Assembly (NCBI RefSeq): GCF_027409185.1
Contig: NC_084465.1
Location: 31,909,864 to 31,973,863 of the forward strand
Reading direction: 5' to 3'
Source: Cynocephalus volans
Taxonomy: Eukaryota > Chordata > Mammalia > Dermoptera > Cynocephalidae
Length of the DNA stretch: 64,000 nt
In this document: piece after piece, positions 1 to 11,965 of the stretch
Layout of the letters: the number at the start of each line of letters is the position of its first letter
Numbering within the stretch: position 1 is the first letter of the stretch
The notes under the pieces: generated by a model
What the model saw: the letters and a program-made list of their open reading frames with translations, nothing else
Told to the model about the DNA's origin: nothing
Database searches by the model: none
Program-made: the position numbers and the translations under genes

Positions 1-1530
1 TAAAATAGAACTGGAGCAGTGATCCAACTTCTCTACTATTCCAAGATGCATCCTAGGAAGCCTCATTCTCACCTCATGGACCACACTGAGGGTAATGGCA
101 CAGCTATACCTCCCAGATTAAGATAGAAACAAGGAAAGCAGGAGGAGTTCATATTGATCAGCACAAAATCTTTGCAGTACCTCTATGTTCCTGTCAGCTA
201 TGGTTCCCAACTGCAGATACCAGCCAACTGCATAGCTCACCCACAAAGCTCAGCTGGTTACTTTCAGAAACACAATGGGAAGCTCAACCTGGCTTGAGCT
301 CCTAGATGGCTAGTCTTCATGGCCAATCTCAGACTCACCCCAATGGCACTGCCTAAGCAAGGAGATGCCTGCCTCCATGCATTTCAGAGAAACTTAGAAG
401 CAAGACCTACTCTACCCAAAAGTTCAAATAATAGCTCAATGAAGCCAAAAGCTCACCCAAGGCTCCACTCAGAGAGAGGCAGTCTTTAATTATGAATATC
501 TAAGAGCATATCCTCTGCTCTCCCCTGTCCCAAGCAATGATTCTACCTAACCCTGGAACCCACCTGCAGTTCTGTCCAACTGTAGATATTAAATAGCCAA
601 ATTGCTTGGTCAAAGATGGACCTGACCAGTGTTCTTCATAGTACCCAGCCAGCATCTCTATATGATAGTAGAGCCTAGCCAGTGATCTTGCTGGACATCA
701 AAGCCAAGCCACTAGCTCTACCTGACATCAAAGAAAAGCTCATGAAACTATAGACCTGACTACAATCTCTGCCCACATGTTGTTGTAAGCAGCTGGCTCT
801 TTCAGAACTATAGGCTAAATAGTGAAGACTGTTCCCTGCAAAAACACCTGTATAGGCTGGAAGAGGTGGCTGTCTCTTCAAATGTGCAGTCAACAATGTA
901 GGAGCACAAGTATTACAAAAAACCAGGAAATCATGACATCTCTAAAAGAAAATAAAGCTCCAAAAATGGTTCCCAAAGAAATGGGAGATCTATGAAATTA
1001 CTGACAAAGAGTTCAGGGTAATTCTGTTTAAATGTTTAGTGAACTATGAGAATATATGAATGAAATTTAGGAAAGAATACATGGTCAAAGCAAGAAATTT
1101 GAGAAAAATGTAGAAACAATTAAAAAATAGAAATCCTTGAGATGAAGAATACAATAAATAACTGAAAAATTCAATAGAAAGCTTCAATAGCAGACTCAAT
1201 GAAGCAGAAGAACGAATCAGTGAGCTGGATCACAGAACATTAGAAGTTATCCAGTGAGAGAAGCAAAAATACACAAGAAAGAGAAAGAATGAAGAAAGCT
1301 TCTGAGAATTACTGAACACCACCAGAGACCAAATCTTTGAATAATAAAAGCTGCCAATGGAGAAGAAAGAGGAAAAACACCAGAAAGCAAATTAAAGGAA
1401 ATGATGGCTGTCCACTTTACTAATCTGAGGATATATGCAATATTCAGGTAAAAAAAAGAGAAGTGTGCAATCAAATTTAATTCAAAAAATGAGTTCACTA
1501 AAACACATAATAATTAGAAACTATCAAAAA
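1..1530 (+). mobile_element. Old L1 fragment (5' region and ORF1-like part)
   Basis: From about 900 to 1530 the sequence reads like the start of an ancient L1 ORF1: a run of A-rich coiled-coil-type codons with phrases on the glutamine/serine pattern 'agcagactcaatgaagcag' and 'gaacgaatcagtgagctgg'. Both are typical of L1M-class ORF1. The first 900 bases resemble a decayed L1 5' untranslated region. No long open frame remains. The left edge lies outside the window. Confidence 0.6.
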
Positions 1531-3290
1531 TTAAAGATAAAGAAAAAATCAAAGTTTTCAGTTCAAATATGAATTTGTAGTAGCCTTCAAATTTTTCCAA
1601 GTTCTTAAGATCAGCCTTAAAGACAGAGATCAGCAGTGTTTTCATGTATTTAATTCTGTAGTAGAAACAAAATGCATAATACTGATTTTCACTATGTCAC
1701 ACAATTTATTTTTCCAGCTATCAAATCTTTATTCCATAAGTTTATAATTATAAGTTATAGTTATAATACCCTAACAGAGCTGCTGTTCAAGGTTTCGAAT
1801 ATGAAAAGTCTCAAAAAATTGATAGTATTGTGCATTACTTTACATTTGCTATACATGGCTTCACAATGGTTTCTCCTGGTTTCCTTTCCTTGATGAGATT
1901 ATCATTTTCTTGAACAACTTATGGCTTTTTTATTTGAATCACTTAGAGGTCCATAACCAGTTGATGCCTAAGAAACTTTAGATGAGTTTATCTATCTCCA
2001 GGAATTCTTTCTAAAATGTGCCTAGAAATACATTTCTAATGTATAAGATCATGAGTTTCCTTCAATATAACTAGATAGCAGTCAAAATAGTCTAAACAAG
2101 ACAATTTTATTTTAGACACCTTTTGACATCAGCATATAGATGTCATTCCTTATTCATTTTTAAAACCACATGCTACCCCCTTTTACAGATGTGCTATAAT
2201 TTGTTGAACAAGCCCCATGTTGTTACAAATACAGGTTCTTGGCCGGTGCACTCACTATTTATTTGTTGATAAATCCACATTATTTGTTCTGTAGAGTTAC
2301 CTAGGGTCTGAATTGTGATGATTACATCCCTGACATGTTCAGCATTTTCTTTTGTTTCTTACATTTCCTGTGATTACTAGCTAGAGTTTAGAGGCCTAAT
2401 CAGATTTCAGTTTGATTTCTGGAAGGATAATTCTTAGCTGGTGTTTCATGCTACAACTAGTTGCTATATAACATCTGGTCAAATCCCTTACTGTTATTTA
2501 AGCAGCAGTTGAGGAGTATTGACTCTATCCATTAATTCATTATAAATTGCAAAATGGCTATTTCTAATTCTATCATTCCTTCTTCATCTATTGTCTTGAG
2601 TGAAAAGAAACTCACTCTCCTCAAATATTTGGTTACAATCAGGTATAGTTCATATAGGAAATGCAGGTTAAATGGTTCTTCCCTTTATTTACCAGTTTAA
2701 AAGTGATGAGTTGGCACCTTAATATTCATAAAGATGGCCAGTGAAGGTTTTTTGTTTGGTTTTTTAAGTATCATTTTGAACTCACACATTTAAAAATATT
2801 TGATGTATTTCAACCCATTATTTCTTTAGTGATTTTCAAATTTTCCTATCTTTGGCAGTAGGAGACTCTTTAAGTTGGCTCATGAGTGCTTTTGATAGCC
2901 TCCTTGCTTTATGGTTTAACAAGACATTTCAGACTCATCTTGCACATTTTCTGTCTTAGACCTGGAATTGGACATTTTCCTAACTGGCCCTGGTTTCTTT
3001 AATGGGTAAATGATATTTCAATATTTAGAACGTCAGATTGGAGGATGCATCACTAGTACATTAATCTAAAAGTTTTTCTTCCATTGCCTGATACCAGAAT
3101 CATATATTTGTGGGTTATTCATCTCTGTAAAATTGTAAAAAAAATTTAAAAAATTTAAAAAGTAGAAGACTTAAAATAAGTCTTCTGTGTTTTCTCCTGA
3201 GATCTGATGAAAAGGTTACTAGTTGAAGGTTCAAAAGGAAAGCTTCAAGGCCTTCTGTGTGTGGTTTTAAGTAAGTCATTTTACTACAAT
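1531..3290. other. Intergenic sequence without recognised features
   Basis: AT-rich sequence with no open frame that resembles a known protein and no repeat I can name. It lies downstream of the HYAL4 remnant. It probably contains older, unrecognisable repeats. Confidence 0.5.
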
Positions 3291-3299
3291 GTAGAGGAT

Positions 3300-3825
3300 T
3301 TAAAGCAAATATACTTCATAGGGCCTGGTTTTCCAAAGCCTTGCAGTTTCAAATATTGACCTTGAAGAGGACTGGAAATTTTCCTCAGGCTATAAATAAA
3401 GATAAAGATTTGTGGCACAGCAAGGTTGCTGGCTCAAGGACAGACTAGTTACTGATTGTTATGTAATGATACTGAGAAATTGCTGTAAAAAGGGAATGTT
3501 TGCTAGATCAAGCTTTTGTTGGTGGATCACTTAATTATCTAATAGAATGTCATATGACGTGTTTCACTGAAAGTTACCAGCCTATATTTTTAAACTATAA
3601 CCCCACCTATATTCTCTTCCTGTATCTTCCTGGTCTGGAAAATAAATGCAGGAAGAGAACACCAATTGGGGTTAATTTCCCAACGAAGGCATGCCTCTCA
3701 CTTGAGGGTTCTGGGGAAGTTAACCACTTCGGGGCTGCTCACTGCTCAGAAGAGATGGGCTTTCAGTAATCCTTTGTGGTTCCTTCACCCAGGGGATGTG
3801 GGGTGACAAACCCATGGGGGGCAAA
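3300..3825 (+). mobile_element. Solo LTR-like element, copy A (partner at 58387-58960)
   Basis: About 530 bases align along their whole length with the reverse complement of 58387-58960, including shared blocks such as 'actgaaagttaccagccta' and 'gagatgggcttt'. A polyadenylation signal AATAAA sits about two-thirds of the way in (near 3640), as expected of a retroviral LTR. No matching internal viral sequence follows, so it is read as a solo LTR. The family is not identified. Confidence 0.55.
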
Positions 3826-3919
3826 GCAAGACTACTCTGAGTCATACATAATTCCTTCTACTTAAAAATAGAGATATTATTACCTATCACAGCTTATATG
3901 AGGATCAATATTGAAAGTA

Positions 3920-4075
3920 CTTGATAATAATAGCTAACATTTTCTAGGGGTTTCTTATGTGCCAGTTTTTAAGCTGGGTACGTTACCTACTTTATATCAT
4001 TAAATCTGTATAAAAGGACAAAAAGTACCATTATTATCTCCCTTTTATGAAGGAGATCACCAAAGATGAGAGAGG
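3920..4075 (-). mobile_element. MIR SINE fragment
   Basis: Reads as a reversed MIR core: 'tatgtgccag', an 'atcattaaat' block and 'attattatctcccttttatg' occur in the order of the MIR 3' half on the minus strand. Old and diverged. Confidence 0.5.
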
Positions 4076-4420
4076 CTGAGTATCCTGCTGTTCTCATAAA
4101 CGGAAGTCAGGATGATCCTAAGAAGCTGAGGTCGTTAAACAGGTTAGAAGCTGAATTTCCTGTCCAAGTACAATTAGCCAAATTAACACCACAGAGAATG
4201 TACAGCTGGAAGATCTGGAGAGTGACTGGACATAACCAGTAGTAGCTGTCCAAATTAAGAAAAATTAAAAATGCATTAAATTCATGGTCAGAAGCAGAAT
4301 GAATGTATTTGGATTCAATAACAGGAATTGAAATAAAAAGTTCTGATGGAATGAAAACTCGGCAACTGGGATTCCAGGTTGAGCTCTTTTACAAACTGGC
4401 TGTTTGAGTTTGCCAAGTGA

Positions 4421-4426
4421 TTTATT
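4421..4426 (-). promoter_or_regulatory. Possible polyadenylation signal for HYAL4
   Basis: TTTATT on the plus strand gives AATAAA on the minus strand, about 460 bases past the HYAL4 exon 3 stop. Such hexamers are common by chance in AT-rich DNA, so this is only a candidate. Confidence 0.2.
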
Positions 4427-4614
4427 CTCTCCAGGACTCAACTCTTCACAGGGGAGTTAGAATAGTGATTTCACAGGCTAATGTGCTAGGATAAGAATAG
4501 AATGGTAATGTTTGAGAATGACTTTACATAACTCACTATTAATGTGCAAAGTAAAAAACAAAAAACTTTATAACAAACTTACAGGTTCCACTGATCGAGG
4601 TTTCCGAATCACTC

Positions 4615-4830
4615 ACTGACTCCTTCATTTAACAATACTTGTTGAACATCTACTATGTGCCAGGCACTGAAGCAAGTAGAGTTCTAGCAGTGAACAAAAT
4701 GAAGTCACATGTTCTTAGTTTACAGTCCAGTGATGAAAGACAGAAAATAAACAAATAAATGATATATACTATGTCAGGTGGTGATAAATGCTACAGAAGA
4801 AAGAATAAACAAGAGACGTTACTGGTGAAG
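4615..4830 (-). mobile_element. LINE L2 3' end, reversed
   Basis: The plus strand carries the reversed L2 tail: 'catctactatgtgccaggca', then 'agcagtgaacaaaatgaag', an 'aataaacaaataaatga' stretch and 'gtcaggtggtgataaatgc'. A short piece near 4850-4885 resembles another L2 part. The repeat begins just beyond the shortened HYAL4 reading frame, so it may mark where the original 3' end of that exon was replaced or eroded. Confidence 0.75.
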
Positions 4831-4882
4831 GGAAATATTACAGTCCCAGTGGCCTCTTTGCTCTTTCTTGAATACACCAGGA

Positions 4883-5194
4883 CTAGTACCTCATTTCTCG
4901 GCAATCAGCCCCTTCGTATCCTTGATAACAATGACAGGAAAATTTCTCCGCCATCACTGACAGGTCAGTATCAGATGCTTTTCCTTTCACAATAAATTCC
5001 CCATCCTCAGAGGCCTCTATGTGGTAACTTGCAGGGTTCAAATGAAGATAATCAGGAGCTGTCCACGTCTTCCTTAAGCACCTCCCGTTATTCCTGCAGA
5101 GGTGAAAGCTGCACACCTCAGCAGCTCTGCTCACGTTGACTATGAAGCTCCCTAAATCAGAACTCACGAACTGCTTCACCTTTGTACAGTTGAC
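4883..5194 (-). pseudogene. HYAL4: HYAL4 coding exon 3, EGF-like domain, truncated C-terminus
   Basis: The acceptor ...tttctag precedes Val-Asn-Cys-Thr-Lys. The exon then encodes an EGF-like cysteine module (Cys-Ser-Phe-His-Leu-Cys-Arg-Asn-Asn-Gly-Arg-Cys, later Cys-His-Cys and Asp-Cys). It ends at TAG 4883-4885, about three codons after Asp-Cys-Arg-Glu. Human HYAL4 carries about 30 further residues that direct GPI attachment, and these are not recognisable here. L2-derived sequence begins close by. Frame and cysteines are otherwise intact (103 codons). Confidence 0.85.
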
Positions 5195-6750
5195 CTAGAA
5201 ATGTAGAAACAAATGGGTGTTAGTGTTTTCCCTGGTACTGATAAGGTTAGAGCTTCTAGGCCTACAGGCAGCTCTTTCGTCTAGATTGAAATCTATAGCT
5301 TGGTTGCCGGTATTGAACACTTAGGCTCCTGTGCACAATAACACAGGGGTCCCATATCAGAAAGGGGAAAGGTCTAAGGAACAGGAGATGGAGAGTATGT
5401 TAGAGTCAGGCTAACTGACTGAACTTGCAAATGGACCCCAGAGTCAGCATATGACACCTTGTCTTCCTCCAATTCGCGCTGCCTTTTTTTTCTCCTTCTA
5501 GCTCCAAGTTAACAAGTGTGAAAAGGAGAGTAACAAGCCCAAATTAGAAATCATGCTGAAGCTGCTGTCCTCAGGCCACTTTCAGGTATTTGGTGCCTTT
5601 CATGGTTGTTCAGAACCTGAATCATCGTTTTCCACCAATTTATTGTGAACATGAACCTGTAGCCTTCTGGATTTTCCTGTTAATTATGCTCAAACATCAG
5701 CTGTCCTGGGTCCTACTCTTCTATATACAATTCAAACACAGGATGACCTGTAAGGCTGACTACGTAATTCGTGTGTGTCGTTTCTATAATGTGTTCTAAA
5801 GAGATGCCACCTGGGTTTTGCACCTAACTTCCCGATGAACCTCTTCTCATGAGCCACATGGGGCTGGGGTGGAAAGGTCACACCTGGAATGTCAAGAATT
5901 GATTCTCTCAATTTCTACCAAATTCTCATAGGTGAAGATAGTCATAAATAGTTTCATAAACAATCATCTCGGTGGCAACAAATGGAGTCTGTGAAATTCT
6001 AAGAATAATATCAGATCATTATGGACTTGCAAAAATTTAATTTCACAAAAAGTGTTGAGGATAGAAAGGTTATAATATTACACAACAGAGCTATAAACAA
6101 ATGACAACTGGAAATAGAGAAGGGATTGTGATTCATGTGGATTAGTGAAAACTAGGAAGAATTCTTGGAGTATCTAATATCTCAGCTGGGAGAAATTTGA
6201 AGAGCTATATAAATCTTATTTTAAATGCTATTAATTTTCAGCTGATTTCCCTGTAGAGGAAAAATAGCTTTAAAATGGAGATTAAAAATTTACCAGCTGC
6301 TTCTACTTCTTAAAATGGGATAGAACACATTTTAGGTAGTGGCTAAATGCAAGGGCTCCAGCATCAGACTGTCCATGGCTAATGCCAGCTCCACCACTAA
6401 CTAGCCTAACTACCTGGTACCCTAGTTAGGTTTCTTCTCTTTATTTCCTCATCTGTAAATGAAGATGACAGTCACTACCTCACATGGCCAGTAAGTGAGC
6501 AAACCCAAAACAAAAAATCTCTTAGCACACAGTAAATATTTAACAAATGTCATGTTATGATTACTATCATTACATAAAACTGACAATATTTATTGAGTCT
6601 TTTCTATGTACCACACAGCTATTTGGACTTTTATTCTAAAGCTGGTTTATTGTGGGGGTCATGAGAGCTTTCATTAGAGTGAGCTCTATAGGGAAACAGA
6701 GCAAATACTTTTAAAAAAACATTAAATATACCATCAAGGCATTGACTTAC
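5195..6750 (-). other. HYAL4 intron 2, with a MIR
   Basis: Intron bounded by canonical GT/AG on the minus strand. A plus-strand MIR lies at about 6330-6550 ('ctcatctgtaaatgaagatg' and 'cttagcacacagtaaatat' are typical). The remainder shows nothing I can support. Confidence 0.7.
6330..6555 (+). mobile_element. MIR SINE
   Basis: Near full-length MIR order: 'cagcatcagactgtccatgg', 'gccagctccaccactaacta', 'tttcctcatctgtaaatgaa' and a terminal 'agcacacagtaaatatt'. Ancient mammalian SINE inside HYAL4 intron 2. Confidence 0.7.
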
Positions 6751-6840
6751 CTCAGATGAAGTTAAATTCATGTCTCCCCAAATCACAATGCCTGCGGCTC
6801 CCAAGGCAGCACTTTCTCCAATGGTACTAATTAGATCTTG
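6751..6840 (-). pseudogene. HYAL4: HYAL4 coding exon 2 (30 codons, open)
   Basis: A 90-base phase-0 exon between acceptor ...aatctag and donor GAG|GTAAGTC. It encodes a Gln-Asp-Leu-Ile-Ser-Thr start, then [10 protein letters not shown] and Ile-Trp-Gly. This is the conserved strand holding the substrate-contacting Trp of family-56 hyaluronidases. The exon itself has no damage. Its size and phase equal those of the matching exon in the HYALP1/HYAL6 gene at 34764-34853. Confidence 0.88.
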
Positions 6841-9800
6841 CTAGATTAAAGAGAGTAGAGTTTATTATTAATATGAATGTAAAGAAAAAATGACTGGGGA
6901 CTAGGATTAGAGGCTGACCTCAGTATAATAGGGCTGGGACTGAGCTCATACACTCTGTAAAGACAATTCTCCAATTGCTTAGAGTAACACAAATGTTCAA
7001 TGAACCGATGCTTAACTCACACTCTATAGTCATATGCAAAGACACAAATATTTTTAATGAAAAGCTTACATTTTGCCATGCAGTATATTATTTTGAAGAC
7101 AACCAGCATGTAAATAATCATCAAAAGTTTTTTGATTAAAGTTGACTAGGAACATATACCCACAAACCAGGTCATGTGTAGATAAACCAGAACAGAACCC
7201 AAAAGTTTTCCTTCTCCAAAGGCAATCCTCTTAGGTTCCTGTTCCATTCAGAAACATACCCCTGAGGAACTTTGCCACTGCAGTGACTCTCATGGGTTTG
7301 TGCCATTTTGATTCCAAGGCTAGGAGAAGGAACAAAGTTAAGGGCTTGCAGGCTCTGATATGGTTCAGCCTTTATACTTGGTCCCTGAAATTACCTGTGT
7401 TTTATTTCAAAGTATCTGACTTAATGGGCTTTTTTTTTTTTAACTTTTCCAGCCACTGTGATTTTTCCCAATATGGCTACGATAGATGAAAACAAGATTT
7501 CTGCAGAGGCAATTTTGGTTTTGCAATCTAAAAGGATTATTGCTTTGGTGTTTAAAGATTAACATGAACCTAGGCCATTTCAGGGGGAAATTAAGAGCTG
7601 AATATGTATAGTTGGTTTCCTAGTTTATTAATTTATATTATATTTCTCTACTCTTTAGGACACTATAAATTCTCTTTTCACTCCAAAGACGAATTTCTAC
7701 CAGTTATATTCTAGAAAACGTAATTGGGTGATTTGGTAGAAAATGAAAGAACTTTAAAATGTATTTTACCCTTGACAGTTTATATTAATGTTAATATATG
7801 AGAGATAACTCTCTTTATCTGACACTTTTATAATCCACTACTCAAATTAAAAGGTTTTGCAATTTCAGTTTTAAAAGTTTGGTTTGTTTGTTTGTTTTTT
7901 TCTGTCTGGGCAATTTTGGGGTAATTTTCAAGATGGGAAGAGATTTGGGTTTAAATTAATTTCCCTTTCAAGTTCACATCCATTTCTGTTCCCCATGACC
8001 ATAGTATGTGCTGAACAGGTCAGAACTAACATGACAAGAAGGAGAAGTAGTTTTGTGAGGCTCATATGAGATACTGTAAATGAACGGCTTTTGAAAATTA
8101 TCAGTGGTATGATGAATAGGGACAGAGAAGGAGCCATCTATGCAGGAACCAGATGGCAGACTCTACTGGATCCATATCTATTGTCTCTTTTGGCAAAGAC
8201 ATAAGGGAGCAGAACTCCTCTCTTTACTCACTTTGAAACTTCCCTGAATCCTGTGATGTGATATTCACATGGTATGATTAGAGGGGCAGAAATCCCCAGC
8301 AAACTTCCTTTGAGTTAGGGCATTGTCATCACAGGAGGAAGGGAACATAGCGTTTACATTTTTCATCTTCAGGTTATTGGTCCATATTCAGTAAGTGTGG
8401 AAGCTACAGATGGTTGCAATGAAAGCCGCAACAACCTTCTGATGCTGATGTTAATTTCTTCCCAATATGTCCTTTAGTGTCATTATCAGAGAGAGTTTAC
8501 TGAGACTGATTAAAAGCGAAATCTTCATGTTGACTGGAAATGAGGAGGCAGTAGCCTATATTAATGCAAATTTCTCACCAAATTAGTTCACTGTTACCTA
8601 GCAGAGAGCATGGTGCTAAAAGAATCACAGAGCAACTATGTTTGGGGGATTAGAAAAGGAACAGCACCAACCAGTGAGGGAAGACACAGATAAGATGCCT
8701 CTGGGAATGGATAGGGACCATTTGAGATTGTGAGCCATATGGATGGTGTCACATGAAAGGAAAAATAAAGGAACAAAGCAGATGTAGTGAAAACAAACCC
8801 AATATGGAATAGGGCTGCCTTGCCCTACACATCATCCCTCGAATCAAGGATTCAGAAGTAGAAGGTAGGGACACCCAGAGGACTCATCCTCCACGCTTGG
8901 GTTTCAGTCCCTGATGCTTTCCAGAGTGCATGTAAGTAAGGTGCCCACTGTGGGGAGCTGGAGCTTTACTAATGAGCTCCCTTTGTGTGTTACCAGAGGG
9001 AACATTAATTAATTACACGGATGAACATCTTATAATCTACAGCCAAGGAAATGCCTTTTTTTTTTTTTTTTAAAGCATAGCATCAGGTTATATCTAGGTT
9101 GTGTTTACATTTAGGTGGTGTAGGCAATCTGTGTGAAATGAGCAGTTACTGGCTCCATATTTTCCCGAGCTTTGGATGCTGCATTGATTACATTTGTAGA
9201 TATCCCATGTTAAAGTTCAAGGCTTTGATGCTTGTTAAAACGTGATCCCCATACCACTAACATTTCCGTAGTGCTTCTAGTTTTCATGTGTGTTCTCTCA
9301 TTGCATTTTCGTAATACTTCTATTAGGTAAGTAGAGCAGGTAATACTGTCCCATTTTGTTCACTAAGACACTCAGGCACTGAAGTAGATTTGCTACTTAC
9401 TGATATATCCTTTTTCTAATATTACTGTATGTGTGTGTGTCTTAGGGAAGGTCAGAAATGGAAACTTTTCATAGTCTTTTAGAGTTTGGTACAAATGAAT
9501 ACCGGGTTTTAAAAAATTTGGAAGCGGGGGCAGGGGATAACAAGAAATTAGTAAAGGTCCACAAAAAATGAATCCATCGTGTAATGATATAGATAAATAA
9601 ACAAACAAACAAACAAATAAATAAATTCATGAAGGTCTTTGGCAGCATGCAAGACTTGAGTGCGAATAAACAGAGAGAATAGAACTTTTATTTGTAAGTT
9701 TTAACTTAGGGTAACAAAAACATCTACTAATGATTTAACTATTGAATTTGGAAACTCACACTCCTCTTAACAACTTTCTATTAGGTATGGTCATAGAGAC

Positions 9801-10473
9801 AAGGATGACTGGACAGCTACATCTATAGACTCATCCACTGGCAGCAGATTTGCAACTACTTCATGCCTATCTAAATTTTTAAAAAATTGTTTAATTGTGG
9901 TGAAAAACAGGTAACATAAAATATACTACCTTAGTCATTTTTTAAGTGTATAGTTCAATATATTTACATTATTGTTCCTTCTTCTACATTTCATCAAATT
10001 TGGCATTGCACATTAAAAAGAAACACTTTTGTTTTCTCTTGATATTTGCGATGGTGAGACCAGACGCAGGAATGTCCTCAATTATATTTCCACACGTATG
10101 AGCAGACTGCTGAATTTTAGAACATCCTCTTCGATTTTCTGAGCTGTTCACCACCAAGGATTTCAATAGCCTTCCAAAATGGCCCATCATAAGGGAAAAC
10201 AATCAAAGTTGGGACCGGGAAATGAAGTAGTTCTGCTATGTCACTTTAACCCTTTCCAGTCTTACTTGTTCCTTAAAACAGTAATAATACATAAGATAAT
10301 CAAAATTCAGTTGGCATAAATGAAGTGTCTAAGTGGATGACTAGTCAAGGAAGGTTTATGCTCCTAAGAGACCACTAAGTGGAATTAATTTTTCCAAGAG
10401 CATAATTAACAAAGAAATGTGTCTTTTAGTAATAGGGAGGAAATCCCCCACCATAGGGCAAGGAGATCCTTAC
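6841..10473 (-). other. HYAL4 intron 1
   Basis: Runs between the exon 1 donor and the exon 2 acceptor. It holds a reversed MIR fragment (about 9285-9390), a short GT run near 9425-9440, and an L1-like 3' end with A-rich tail (about 9485-9627). No additional coding exon is apparent. Confidence 0.65.
9485..9627 (+). mobile_element. Short 5'-truncated L1 3' end
   Basis: The stretch 'acaagaaattagtaaaggtc' followed by 'atgaatccatcgtgtaatga' resembles the L1MA-type 3' untranslated sequence also seen at 30482-30683. It ends in an A-rich (AAAC/AAAT)n tail. Left edge uncertain. Confidence 0.4.
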
Positions 10474-11426
10474 CTGAGAAAGAAAAATAAAGGTTCGTCT
10501 CCGTACCCTAGCCTTGTGTAGACAAATACGGGCAGAGCGTAATCGTGGGATGTCATGACGGAGATCCTCATGGATTCATACACCCGAAATTGAGAGAAGC
10601 GCAAAATGTTTTCACTATCTGCAAGGGATTTCCTGACACCAATAGAAGGATATAAAGCAGCACTACTGTTCCAGAGCCAACAGAGCTCATTGTTTCTCAG
10701 AACCTCCTCTTCTGGGCATGACCCAGTATAGTTTGGGGCATAGACATTATAATTGTGGCAATCAGGATATAAATAAAAACCCCAAAGTCCATTGGGTCAG
10801 CTCTTAATTCCCAGTTTAATGGTTTCCTTCATGAAAGCTTTTGCGCTTTCTTCGAAAGTTGATTTGGCTAAATATTCAATGTCAGTAGCTGATACATTCT
10901 TTTTCATATCAGAAATCAGCTTTCTTGACTTCTGTCGATAGACATCTTTTGTGTTCCAGTTCCGTGCCCACTGTGGTCGCCAATATTCCCAGTCTATAAC
11001 AGCAAGTCCACTGAAATCTTCAGCAGGGATGTAATAAGTAATATCTTGGTCAGCTTTTTCCAGATGTCCTTGCAAACTTGTGTTCTGGGGGAGACCCCCA
11101 TTCATGGGGAATCCCTGTGATGTATACCAGGGATAGTATCCCAATCTGTTGACATAAAATATGGTGACATTTTGTCCCCTGGCCTTGGCCAATGGGCTTC
11201 CAATCACCTGAAACATTTTCAAATTTAGTCTTAAATTATATTTTATCAAACACTGATTTGTGGGAGCATTCCACGTGGCTATAAAAGGTTTCCTTTGATA
11301 AACTGGAAGTCTGGCAGGTTTTAGAGAAGAGATAGACTTCAAAATAAAAAATATGTGCAGCCATGATGAGAGATGTATTGGGTGAATAACACAAAACCTT
11401 ATTTGTCCTTCAGATAATTGTTTCAT
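10474..11426 (-). pseudogene. HYAL4: HYAL4 coding exon 1, with internal stop and 1-base deletion
   Basis: ATG at 11426 opens a frame whose N-terminus (MKQLSEGQ...) matches the HYAL4 start. A hydrophobic signal-type segment lies at about residues 18-34. Trp-Asn-Ala-Pro-Thr and the first structural Cys follow, and the catalytic Asp-Trp-Glu is intact. The frame stops at TGA 10797-10799 (codon 210). Reading past it, homology continues in the same frame through Leu-Trp-Gly-Phe-Tyr-Leu-Tyr-Pro-Asp-Cys to the donor CAG|GTAAGG at 10474. The stretch from the TGA to the donor is 326 bases, one short of whole codons, whereas the next exon starts in phase 0. A missing base in the run before the donor is therefore the likely cause. 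The second half is fully recognisable, so decay is recent. Confidence 0.88.
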
Positions 11427-11789
11427 GATAAGGTAAAAATTTTATGCTATGTTCTGCTTTAACGCACGCTGGATGACCTGTGGAGAGATTTAATTTCCTG
11501 TTAGTGATAATTCTGAGTGAAAAGACTCAAGTATTGAATGGGTATTATTACTATTTTATATTTATATTTTCTGAGTGTATTTTATTTGAAGGTCTTAAAC
11601 AGACCTATAAATAAATCGAGATATGAGGCAACTGTAGTGACCTAGCTTCTATACAGGGGCAAGCAATGCAATGCAGCAAACTTTCATGGAGCACCAGGCT
11701 CTGTGTTCAAAATACAAAATGAATAGGATGTGATCCTTGCCTTCAAGGAGCTCACAATCAAATAAAGTTGTAAAATAATATTCACTACC

Positions 11790-11965
11790 ATTTTGGAAAA
11801 CTCATCAAATCCCAAGCATTGTGCTTAAGTGTTTTATAAATATTTATCTCATTTAATCCTGTAATAAGTGTGTAAAGCTTATAATTACATTTCCATTTCA
11901 CAAATGAGGAAACTGAGGCTTCGAGAGATAAAGAGGCTTGCCTGATGTCACATTACATGGAAGGC
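11790..11965 (-). mobile_element. MIR SINE, reversed
   Basis: The plus strand shows 'atttatctcatttaatcctg', 'caaatgaggaaactgaggct' and 'gaggcttgcctgatgtcaca', the MIR 3' half in reverse orientation. L2/MIR-like sequence may extend left to about 11680. Confidence 0.7.

Larger units (their letters stand above)
4883..11426 (-). pseudogene. HYAL4: HYAL4 orthologue, inactivated hyaluronidase-4 gene (three coding exons)
   Basis: Exons at 10474-11426, 6751-6840 and 4883-5194 encode a protein close to human hyaluronidase-4. That family-56 glycosidase-like, GPI-anchored enzyme is reported to favour chondroitin sulfate. The catalytic pair in Asp-Trp-Glu, the Leu-Trp-Gly-Phe-Tyr block and the EGF-like C-terminal cysteines are all present, and all splice sites are canonical. 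Three lesions are visible: TGA at codon 210 where arginine is expected, a one-base deletion just before the exon 1 donor, and a stop soon after the EGF-like region that removes the GPI signal. The high residual similarity suggests a recent loss. The alternative is assembly error at the point changes, which reads could exclude. The gene lies tail-out from WASL with HYALP1/HYAL6 upstream, matching the human order. Confidence 0.85.
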
